A DNA stretch of 64,000 bases. Source: Candidula unifasciata. Taxonomy: Eukaryota > Mollusca > Gastropoda > Stylommatophora > Geomitridae. The first letter of the stretch is position 1, and every line of letters begins with the position of its first letter. The stretch is taken from positions 1,517,012 to 1,581,011 of the forward strand of contig CAJHNH020002669.1 of NCBI GenBank assembly GCA_905116865.2, written 5' to 3'. Below, piece by piece: positions 11,301 to 23,300 of this stretch. A program made the translations under genes and the position numbers. A model generated the notes under the pieces. That model was given only the letters and a program-made list of their open reading frames with translations, did no database searches and was not told the DNA's origin.

Positions 11301-14300
11301 GGCTAATGACTTTAAATCCTTAACTACCAGCTAATGACTTTACAGCCTCAACTACCAGCTAATGACTTTACAGCCTCAACTACCAGCTAATGACTTTACA
11401 GCCTCAACTACCAGCTAATGACTTTACAGCCTCAACTACCAACTGATTACTTTACATCCAAAACTACCAACTAATTAATTTGCAGCTTCAACTACCAACT
11501 AATGACTTTACATCCACAACTACCAACTAATAATGACTTTACAACCTCAGCTTTTTATGCGCCTTTTATGATATGCTTGTAAAAAAAAAGGGTAGGGGGT
11601 GAACAGTGGATCTTTTTTTCCCCTCACATAATGGAGCCCTAGAACCCACATGGTGAAAGTAGGAAGATAACCTCAAGGGATGGACTAAGAGCAGTCTTTA
11701 TAAGTGAATACCTTGGTGAGGCCAGAGTTGCTTGATCTTTTATATTCTTTGAGTCTGAATGAATAACAAAGGTATTACTAACTGCTCTTTAACTTCTTCT
11801 TCAGCACTATGAGCCCTTGAGGTTCATTGCTGCAGGTACAACTTGTCTCCATTCATCTCTCTGGTTGGCCTTCTCTGTCCAGTTGGTGACACCAAGTGTT
11901 TGCAGGTCTGTCTGGACGTTATCTCTCCATCGTCTTCTTGGTTGGCCTCATCATCTACCACCATTCAGCTCCCTTGTGTATACAGTTTTTACTTCTCTGT
12001 CATCTAACATTCTATCAATATGCCCCAACCATTTCAGTCAAATAGCCCTCATGATGCCAGTGATCAATGGTGATTTAAGCAGATTTTAACTTTTATAGTA
12101 TAAATGTCCACTCTGTCTTGTGAGCGTGTATATTTGTACAACTACATAATCAAACAGTCGGTAGGTGGGACTTAGAGTTTGGAAACCTCAGTTCAGCTGC
12201 AGGCAGTTTGACAGCAGACTGCATTGCATTGATTTCAATGGTTTGGTTCACGGATGTTTCAGAAAGTGGTGGCAAACTACTTAACATAAAATTATCTAGT
12301 AAAACTACAAACAGTTGATTCATGCTGGGGTTGGTTTCATTTGTCATCTCCAGGATTGTAGTCCACAAGATTAGCACCTCAAGAATGAGAATCCCACCTG
12401 TTTAAATCCCAGTAATTCCCATTCAGCCATAAGGTTATATTGGGGCTCTTGATGGTTACAAAGTAACCTAAGTGCGCACCAGACATGAACACAACAGGGC
12501 TGTTTATAACAGTATGTAAATCAAATGCAGCTAACTTTTTGACCTTGTTCTTCTTTTCTCTACACCTGGAAAGCCTCGCAGCATCAGGGCAGGAAGAGAT
12601 CTCTGGAACGAGTCCTTCTGTTCACTTCATATATAGTAATTTTCAGTGTCTCTGATATTTATGTGGCCCATCTTCTGCATGGTCGACCTCTGGCTCTGTT
12701 AACACTATATCTGTATAACATTGCTCTCTGTGGTGCCCTGTCTTTTGCCAATCTTTTTACATGGCCAAACCATTTGATTTGTTGTCTACCAATAAAGTTC
12801 AGTATTGGTTCTGTGCCAACTTCCCTCTTGACATCATCGTTACTAAGTCGATCTTTCTTTGTTACAATAAGCATATACATAAACATTTCATTTTGTCTAG
12901 ACTAGTTTCCTTCTGTTATCTGAAGACGGTGTCCATGTTTGACATCGAAAGCATAGTGTTGGTAAGCATATTGTGTTAAACAGTGCTCTTTTAGTGTTCA
13001 TATTCAGGCGCTTGCATTTTCAAACTTTGATGCCATTTGGCCTATAATTTAATTTGTTTTATTGCATCTTTGTTGGATTTCTTTATTAATTCTTCTGTCT
13101 TCTGAAAGGATGCTCCCCAGATGTGTAAACTCCTTTGCCTGCTTTAACTGGTGTTCATCAATTTTGATACCGGTAGTTCTTTCTTTTCTGGAGATTATTT
13201 ATGGTCACTTATGACTGACCGACTTTCTACCCCACCAGGACATCACACAAGCAATAAACACCCGATGACACAATGTGCCACCATGTGGGTGAGGATCACC
13301 GTGGAGAGGTCCCAGAAACCGCGTTCAGCCTTTAGGCCATATTTATGGCCAGGCTATATTGTGGCCCCTGGCAAAGCCAGAGTAGGGCTTCAAATAACAA
13401 AACATTTCATCCTAAAAAGGATGGAAAGTACAAACAATATGAGGTCACTTATGTTTTGTCTATGTTGGTCTTTATATTATAGTCATCACATAATGAGCCG
13501 AGATCATATGCACATAAATACACCTATAACTGAACATTATATTTCTGTATGTATCCTTCTTCCTGGAATCAATATGTGAGCAGTTCAAAAACAGGACGAC
13601 CAGATAGCAGACGCCGTGTCCGCTCTTCATGCAAAAGAGATGGAATTGAATCATGTCCCAGCATTCATGAAACATGACTTCTACAGAGTTGTTCCCCATG
13701 TTGATCTGAAGTTTATTCTTTTTTATCTCCCTTGTGAGTATTTTTGTCATTCATTTCTATCATCATCTACATCATTATCATCATCTACATCATTATCATC
13801 ATCTACATCATCATCATTTTTATCTACATCATCATCCTCATCTTTATTATCTGCTTCATTATGAACTGAAGCCTGCTGAGAATTTGAACTGTGCAAGATT
13901 ACAAAAGAGTTACTGTGATTACCCATGTCATTAGCCATGTCATTTCCTGTGTCATGACCTGTGTCATTACCCATGTCATTACCCGTATCATTACCTGTGT
14001 CATTACCCATGTCATTACCCGTATCATTACCCGTGTCATTACCCTTGTTATTACCCATGTCATTACCCATGTCATTACCCTTGTCATTACCCGTGTCATT
14101 ACCCATGTCATTACCCATGTCATTACCCATTTCATTACCCTTGTTATTACCCTTGTCATTACCCATGTCATTACCCGTGTCATTACTTATGTCATTGGTC
14201 AGTTACCAGTAAAAGTACAAAAAAGAAACCTTTTCCACACTGTTAGGCATATTGGGCATATAGGGCTAGACATATATTTGATAGACCTATCAGCGGGTAA

Positions 14301-17300
14301 ATTGATCAACATCACATTAGCTGCGTTTACTTCCCAGGACTTCACCTTGTACCCATTTTAGGCTGTATGGACCTTGGAGCCTAGGTCATTTAAAAGAGAA
14401 AAAAAATCACCCTTTTGCTGATTTGAACTGACCTTTTGTATGGAAACAAATCATGAGCATGCACAGAGTTTGGATTTCACCTCTCTACTTGGGGTAGCCA
14501 ACTCTAAATCCAACCTTACACCCTGTGGCCTCTTAACCCAATTAATACCAGTCAGTGCATTTAATGGCCACTCCATTACATGACCTGGGGCTGCCATGGT
14601 GTAGCGGCTAGGCACTTACCTGTGGGTTGGAATTAATGAGTTCGGATCCTGGTAGAGCCAGACTTTCTTTAAAAATGACCTTGGCATCCAGGTCAGCCCA
14701 GCTTTAACTGGGTACCAGGTGCAGTCCTGGAAAATACAGGTGGCTGATGTGATTTTGATCACATCACCCACTAAGTACTGATTGGTCTATAAAATATAGA
14801 TCTAGCCCTCTATGCCCACTACACTTGAAGGTGTGGAAAAGGGTCCTCTACTAACTTGTTCACTTACCTTTAACATAATCTGGGTTTTTGTTCAACATTT
14901 CGATCCCCATTTCAACAAGCTAGGCAACAGCAGATGTTATTCCAGCTCCCTTAGACTACTGGTGTTGTTGTTAACCCCTTTGAGCTATATATTTGGTGCT
15001 TTTCTTTTAGTTCACCCCCCTCTTAGGTACTCCAAGATTTCGCAGCGAGTTCCCGGAAAGTCCAATATTATGGGGCGGTTATGGTAAGTGTTAGTCTGTG
15101 TTCATTTCACACCCTAACACCCTCATACTTACTGGACTTTCCCAGGAACTTCCAACACAATCTCAGAATCCCCAAGATGGGTGAATTAAAAGAAAAGAAC
15201 CAAGCATTCGTTACTGCGGGTAACCAGAATCAGTTAGTTAACATGGTACCTGTCTGGTATGCAAAGAGTTCAGACATGTCTGGAAGGGCATAGTGTTGCT
15301 ACCTTGTTTTCCCCAAAATAAGACCAGGTCTTATATTACTGTGTGTCTCCCCCGTACCCCCCCCCCCCCCTTTCTCCCCGAATACACAATGGCTTATTTT
15401 CAAGAAATATTTTTGTTTTTATTTAGATGGAAAAATCTACATTTATTCAAATACAGTCATATCATCTTCATCTGGAAGCCTGAACTTCTTGTGACTCCAT
15501 TTCCTGTAGAACCATTGGCCCTAGTCTCTATGTCCAGCAATAATACTTTCCTTAAATCGCCATTTCTTGTCTATGTAGCCTACTCGTAGTGCATTGGTAA
15601 CACAACACATTTGTTAATTATTTTTGTCTCATGTATTCTCCCCTCGAGTCACGACTTCCCTCAAACTAGTCTTCACAAAGTTTCCAAACGGATTTCTCTA
15701 GTGGTGTCTGTACTTTGACTGGTCATTCTGCAACAAATGTCTCATTCTGTCTGATGATCTTAACTAGGGCCTATTTTTTTTGGGTAGGGCTTATATTAAA
15801 ATTATCCTGAAAAATCATGCTAGGGCTTGTTTTAAAGATATCACCTATTTGCACAGAAACACAGTAGTTGTTTTTCCCCAAAGAAGCTCTAGTAACACGT
15901 AGACAACCAACAAATTGAGTAAATATCTTATAAAGCACTTCATTTGGAACAAAACTTTTTCTGTGTTCACCCTCCAAGGGTGGTTAAAGTATCATTCCTA
16001 ATAATGGTTCAAACTGATTTAGAATCCAGTAAGTCACAATATATTTATATTTTTACTAGATGTTAGCATATTATTGCAAATTAACTTGACTTATAAGATG
16101 TAATATTTTAAGGACAGCATATATTGTCTTCTTGAAATAAAACATATGTTTATTTGAAATAAAACATGTTTATATAGAATAAAACATATGTTTATTTGAT
16201 ATAAAACATATGTTTATTTGAAATAAAACATGTTTATATAGAATAAAACATATGTTTATTTGATATAAAACATATGTTTATTTGAAATAAAACATGTTTA
16301 TTTGAAATAAAACAAATGTTTATGTATATCCATACGTACAGGATCTCAGTTATAAATAATGTCAATTATTTCTCCCCAGCTGGCAGTTGAATGGTCCAGT
16401 TCATTTAACCAACGAAGAGGAAGTTAAAAATTTCATAAAGGGAGAACACCCTAAACCGTTCCACAAGTTTACACCTAGTTCTGTTCTCTTGTTGTCATCA
16501 GCAGAGGAATCAGGTGAATTCTCTTAAGTGTTGTTACTGTTATTGTTGTTACTGTTGTTGTTGTTACTGTTATTGTTGTTACTGTTGTTACTGTTATTGT
16601 TGTTACTGTTGTTGCTGTTGTTGCTGTTGTTACTGTTATTGTTGTTACTGTTGTTACTGTTGTTGTTGTTGTTGTTGCTGTTGTTACTGTTGTTGTTGTT
16701 ACTGATGTTGCTGTTGTTACTGTTATTGTTGTTACTGTTGTTACTGTTGTTACTGACATTAACCAACTTATTTATGATTGATCTCTCTTTTACACATCAG
16801 GTGATTAATGTACTTCTTCTTCAGAACCTTTACAGATTTCACTCTCCTGCATTCATCTCTCTGACTGGCCTCTTTCCAACTGGTGGCTGTCATCTGAATT
16901 TGAGGCTTAGATTTATGTTGTTTCGTGACCAAAATGAGGTTTTTATGGAGGTAGTTTGGGGTTGGAAGAGAGAGGGAGTAGTTTGGGGTTGGAAGAGAGA
17001 GGGGGTAGTTTGAGGTTGGAAGGGAGAGAGGGGGTAGTTTGGGGTTGGAAGAGAGGGGGGTAGTTTGGGGTTGGAAGAGAGAGAGGGGATAGTTTGGGGT
17101 TGGAAGAGAGAGAGAGGGGGGTAGTTTAGGGTTGGAAGAGAGAGGGGGTAGTTTGGGGTTGGAAGAGAGAGGGGGTAGTTTGGGGTTGGAAGAGAGAGGG
17201 GGTAGTTTGGGGTTGGAAGAGAGGGGGTAGTTTGGGGTGGAAGAGAGAGGGGGTAGTTTGGGGTGGTTGGGGAGAGGGAGAGGGGGTAGTTTGGGGTTGG

Positions 17301-20300
17301 AAGGGAGAGGGGGGTAGTTTGGGGTTGGAAGAGAGGGGGGTAGTTTGGGGTTGGAAGAGAGGGGGTAGTTGGGGGTTGGAAGAGAGAGGGGGTTTGGGGT
17401 TGGAAGGGAGAGAGAGGGGTAGTTTGGGGTTGGAAGGGAGAGAGGGGGTAGTTTGGGGTTGGAAGAGAGAGAGCGTAGTTTGGGGTTAGAAGAGAGAGGG
17501 GGTAGTTTGGGGTTGGAAGAGAGAGGGAGTAGTTTGGGGTTGGAAGAGAGAGGGGGTAGTTTGGGGGTTGGAAGAGAGGGGGGTAGTTTGGTGGTTGGAA
17601 GAGAGGGGGGTAGTTTGGGGTTGGAAGAGAGAGGGGGTAGTTTGGGGTTGGAAGGGAGAGGGGGGGTAGTTTGGGGTTGGAAGAGAGGGGGGGTAGTTTG
17701 GGGTTGGAAGAGAGAGGGGGTAGTTTGGGGTTGGAAGAGAGAGGGGGTAGTTTGGGGTTGGAAGGAGAGTTTGGGGGGGAAGAGAGGGGGGGGTTTGGAA
17801 GGGAGACGAGAGGGGGTAGTTTGGGGTTGGAAGAGAGAGGGGGTAGTTTGGGGTTGGAAGAGAGAGGGGGTAGTTTGGGGTTGGAAGGGAGAGAGGGGGT
17901 AGTTTGGGGTTAGAAGAGAGAGGGGGTAGTTTGGGGTTGGAAGGGAGAGAGGGGGTAGTTTGGGGTTGGAAGGGAGAGAGGGGGTAGTTTGGGGTTGGAA
18001 GGGAGAGAGGGGGTAGTTTGGGGTTGGAAGAGAGAGAGGGGGTAGTTTGGGGTTGGAAGGGAGAGGGGGTAGTTTGGGGTTGGAAGAGAGAGAGGGGGTA
18101 GTTTAGGGGTGGATGGAAGTAGGGGTAGTTTAGGGGTGGATGGAAGTAGGGGTAGTTTGGGAGGGGGGGGGGGGGGGTTGCTACATGCTTCAACACCCAA
18201 CCTAGATAACCAGGGAATCTCTCTTTACTTTGACCTGCTTGAGGGGTCTTGCTGGTAACTAGGTTACCTCCAGCTTGACCCTCATAATCATTGAACAAAA
18301 CACAAGCTTCCCCACAACCGATAAATGTATTTACAAAATGTTATAACTGATATTTATTTGGGTTTATCCACAGATGAGAAACGTGTGTTTTTCCGAGTCT
18401 CTAAGAATTGGTCTATAATTACTGCTTTCGGTTTTGTCCGTGGTGATGTGGCCAAATCTATGTAAGTTTGTGTGTGTTTGTGTTAAAATAAATCTTGTCT
18501 GTGTAGTGTCCACTTCTTTATAATAGAGCTGATTATCTGGTCAACTAAATGAAGTAAGAAAGAGAGCTGTTAAAGATTATATTGAGTCAATCCTATTGTG
18601 TGGAAGTGATTCATGGCCAGGTAGAGCATTAGTGAGAAATTATGTAGAAACTACAAATCATTTGTTTTGTATACGAGGTTGGTTCAAAAAAGTTACCAGA
18701 ATAGTCTACTCTTTCTCTGATTTAGTAATTATTACATGAACATTATAGTTTTATTTTAAAAGTTATGAGTGACCTTGACGAAATGACATGGCAGACGTGA
18801 CCTATATATTTATTCTCGAACAGAGGTTACAGAAATTTGTATCTTGCGCACATAGCATCAGCGGAGTTGAAATTGTCCTTCGTTTAGTTATATGCAGTTG
18901 TCAGATTTGTTTGTTTGTTTGAGAAATCACTCTCAGAGACCTATCTTTGCTTAATAAAGCATATGGTGATACTATAATGAAGAAATCACACATTTTTGAG
19001 AGGCACGAGCATTTCTGCAAAGGTCATGTTATTGTTGTTGATGATAAACTAGTGGCTGAACACCTACACGATAAACAGTGAACACTGAATGTATCCGCTT
19101 GCTTGTTGTACCCCAGCAGGAGATCACACAAGCGATTAACACCCGGTGACACAAAGTGCCACCATACGAATGAGGATCACCTGTGGAGAGGTCCCAGAAA
19201 CCACTTTCAGCCGTTATGGCCACAATTGTGGCCCAGCTATATTCAGGGCCCCCGGCAAAAGCCAGGGTGGGGCTTCAAATAACGAAAAGTTGCATCCCAC
19301 CACCTGGAATTGACGGTAATACATTACCATTATTCAACAAAACAGCTTCAAGACTCGTCTTGGATGAAGCAATGAAAAGCCTCCACTCTTCTAGTTTTCA
19401 ACTGATAATTGAGGGTTGCCATTTGTGCAGAAATGTTAGGCCATGCAGAAAGATAATGTTGACATGAGTGTGTTTGGTACATTGTTCTTACTAAACAAAA
19501 GACTTCCTGTCAAGAAAATGGCTTCAGAAGTTGGAATATCAATCGGAAGTAACCACAGTATTCTCCCGACCTGGCACTGGCTGATTTTTGTGTGTTTCCT
19601 GGCCTTGAAAGGGCAGTAGTTCAAGGACGCTGAGAACATTATCGCCAGCGTGACAACACACCTGAAAGAGGTGTCGAAGTATGGGTTCCAGGACTGTTTC
19701 CAACAGATGTATGAACATTGGCAAAAGTGTGTAGTTGCTGAAGGGAGATATTTTTAAAGAAAATTGTGTAAATAATTGCATTGTTACTTATTTCTTCAAA
19801 ATACTCAAATTCTTGGAACTTTTTTTTCCAGCTACCTTGTATTCTGCAGCCTAACTGCAAACCACAATAGAAAGTGTCAATTATTATTTTAAGACTGAGC
19901 GTAAAAGAAGAAGAACTACATTGTATTTTCTGAAGGGTAGAAGTCCCTGATATTTCTGGATCATTAATTAACAAAAACAGCATAGACATTAGGGTATAGT
20001 TTTTAAATTAGAGACATAATGCATGAATTATTAATTCTAAATTAGTGAACTCTCTTCCATCATTAGTTATTTTAAAATGTGAATAACATAATTTTGGAAT
20101 TAAAGACTAAATTCACAACATATATATTCTAAATCAAACTCCTTTGACTACTAAATGTATTAAGGATGTGGATGACATCATTTAAGAATGTTTACATTTT
20201 TGTTTTAAAATGTATTCTAGAGCTAAAGTTTATGGAGCTGCGGTGCCATCAGTTGTAGCTTTCCATCGCAGTGACCGGAACAAGCCAATGAGAGTCTTGA

Positions 20301-23300
20301 ATGAGTGGTCAGAAACATCACTGACAAACTTCGTGAAAAATTCCGTCATTCACACCGTGGTGTGTACTCACTTTGAATTCATTGGTTAATTTTCCGGGGT
20401 TTAAATGTTGAAGTTATGGAGCTGCTGTGGTGTAACGGCTAGATGCTCACTGCAGATCCGAAGGTCGTGGGTTTGATTCCGAACAGAGGTGGACTTTTCT
20501 CAAGAATGATCTTAGCTACCAGCTCGATGCAGCCTTACTTGGGTACTAGGTAAAGTCATAGGAAGTAAAAGCAGGGGGCGTGATGTTGACCACATCAACC
20601 ACAGAGTGCCAATTGGTCTATAAAATATAAGTCTAGCCCTATATGCCCAATACACCTGAAGCCGTGGAAAAAGATCCTCCGCTCTACTTTGAATTGTAAA
20701 AGTTAATTTCGACTGGCGGCAAGCATAGAACAAAATTTATTGTTCTTTTATTTAGCTGTATAGAATTGTAAAATGTGAGGAAGCACAGAGTCCTTTTTAC
20801 GCCAGTGGTATATTAGACATGTGATGAAGGAATGAATGAAGTTCAACCCCACCAGGACCATACAGTGAGTGATAAATACATGGTGACATAAAGTACCTCT
20901 ATACAAAAAAGAATCACCCTGGGCGCAAGTTCCAGAACAACCCAAAATTGACCTGACGGCGAAGCAGCCATTTCAAAGATCCAGAGCGCAGCACAAGGCC
21001 AGCCAGTTACGAAAACAGCCAAACAACAAGAAACCACAACATACATCAAGCGACAATCACTGAAAGCACAATTCAAAACCAGATGAGATGAGTACCAGAA
21101 ACGTCACCACAAATATAGCCAACAGGAAGGAGAACAGCAGTGTTCTTTGACCTGGCTGAAAGTTAGTTAGTTAGTTAATTAGTTAGTTAGTTAGTTAGTT
21201 AGTTGGGTTATCATCATTGCACTCTGGACATGTCCATAGGTGCTCAGATCCTCCCCTCAGTATGAACCCCAACGTTCGATGGCTAATAGTACCAGTTCTA
21301 TGTTGATTAACAAGGTGTCTGGTGTGCGTCTCGTTTTTTGCTATGCCGATCTTAATTCCCAGTAATTCCCAGAAAGTGGTCATCGTTAAATGAAGAAGAA
21401 GAAGTCCCAAAAAGCCCGTTCAACTGTCAAGTTATATTAGGACCCCTGACAACAGCCAGAGTTGGGCTTTAAAATAACGAGAAATTGTGTCGCATATTGG
21501 GATGGTTTCTATAACTATAAACATGTTCCCCCATGTAAGTTTTTAGGCCCCATTGTGGGAAAAACAAGAATAGACCCACTGCCTCCCCAGCAAGCACAGT
21601 CATAAGAGCCGACTAACTGGAGGCTTTCTTTAAACTCAGGGTACCTCTGCCTGAGAGTCAAGGAACCAACAATCTGCACACAAATTAGTCAGATCTGTAA
21701 AACAGATGCACACGCAAATCTCAGGTCAAAGCCAGAGTCCAGAAACGGATGAACAACCCGGTCTTTCCATTGGAGTTTACATGTAACGCTAGACTTATGT
21801 TTGTATAGACCTACTGGCAGTAATTGGGGTCAGCATTACTACAAACATTTTAACCTGCCTACACATTGCCTGGTACCTATTTTAGGTCAGGTCAACCTGA
21901 GAACCATGATCTATCCGGGTGTGGATTCGAACTCAAGTGATAGAAGAGTGGCAACAGTAAATGTGGGATAGGCTTTCTGCGTAATCTCTGCTTTCCCCTG
22001 TAGATGAGTGAAGACAGTAAATGTATTGTGTGCTTTGTGTGTAATCTCTCGTTTCCAGTAGGAGGTAACCACAAATTTGAGATGCATTCTCTTTATAAAC
22101 TCTCCTTTACACTATACAAAGTGGTGATTATAAATTAAAATATGTTCTTTATGTAAACACTACACTATACAAAGTGGTGACTATAAATTAAAATGTGTTC
22201 TTTATGTAAACTCTGCACTATAGAAAGTGGTGACTATAAATTAGGATTTTTTTCTCTATGTAAACTCTACTTTACAGTATAGAAAGTGGTGACTATAATT
22301 AGGATTTGTTCTCTATGTAAACTCTACTTTACAGTATAGAAAGTGGTGACTAAAAATTCAGATTTGTTCTCTGTGTAAACTCTACTTTACAGTATAGAAA
22401 GTGGTGACTATAAATTAGGATTTCTTCTCTATGTAAACTCTACACTATAGAAAGTGGTGAATATAAATTAGGATTTGTTCTCTATGTAAATTCTACACTA
22501 TAGAAAGTGGTGACTATAAATTAGGATTTGTTCTGTATGTAAACTCTACACTATAGAAAGTGGTGACTATAAATTAAGATTTGTTCTGTATGTAAACTCT
22601 ACACTATAGAAAGTGGTGACTATAAATTAGGATTTGTTCTCTATGCAAACTCTATTTTATAGTTTAGAAAGTGGTGACTATAAATTATGATTTGTTCTCT
22701 ATGTAAACTCTACTTTATAGTATAGAAAGTGATGTCTATAAATTAGGATTTGTTCTCTATGTAAACTCTACACTATAGAAAGTGATGTCTATAAATTAAG
22801 ATTAGTTCTGTATATAATCTCTGCTTTACACTATAGAAAGTGGTGACCAAATTAAAATTTCTCTCTGTGTAAACTCTAAACTTTAGAAAGTAGTAAGTAT
22901 TAGTTAACATTTCTTCTCTATGTAAATTCTGCACTGTAGAAAGAAATGACTATAAATTTAGATGTAATGTCTACTTAAGATGTGATCTTTATGTAATCTC
23001 TACGGTAAAAAAAAAAGTAAAACAGTATATTGAATGATGACCATACATGTAAGATTTCTTAGTTATCTCTGTTTCTCAGTATTAGAAATGTGTGGCCACA
23101 AATTTAAGATGGTGTATTTATGTCATAGCTTCAGTGTAGAAAGTTGTAGCAATAAATGTAAAATGTACTCTCTAATTTCTAGTATAGAAGTGGGGTGATT
23201 ATAAATGTGTATATATATATATATATACATACATACATATGCATGATAGCTCAAGATGAGCTCAGATCTGAAGCACCCTTTGCACCACATGTTATTCAGG

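Noticed and set aside
10052..11548. Regular 28-bp repeats that resemble a CRISPR array at first sight
   Set aside because: The units are directly adjacent with no unique spacers, and the context is a eukaryotic intron.
13747..14361. Frames of Gly-Asn-Asp and Val-Ile-Thr repeats
   Set aside because: By-products of the 12-bp GTCATTACCCAT minisatellite.
17486..18298. A 270-codon Pro-rich frame on the - strand
   Set aside because: It is the complement of the G-rich 27-bp minisatellite, with no unique domain.
21163..21204. TTAG run as possible telomeric sequence
   Set aside because: The animal telomere repeat is usually TTAGGG or TTAGG. This is a short TTAG microsatellite, probably a LINE tail.
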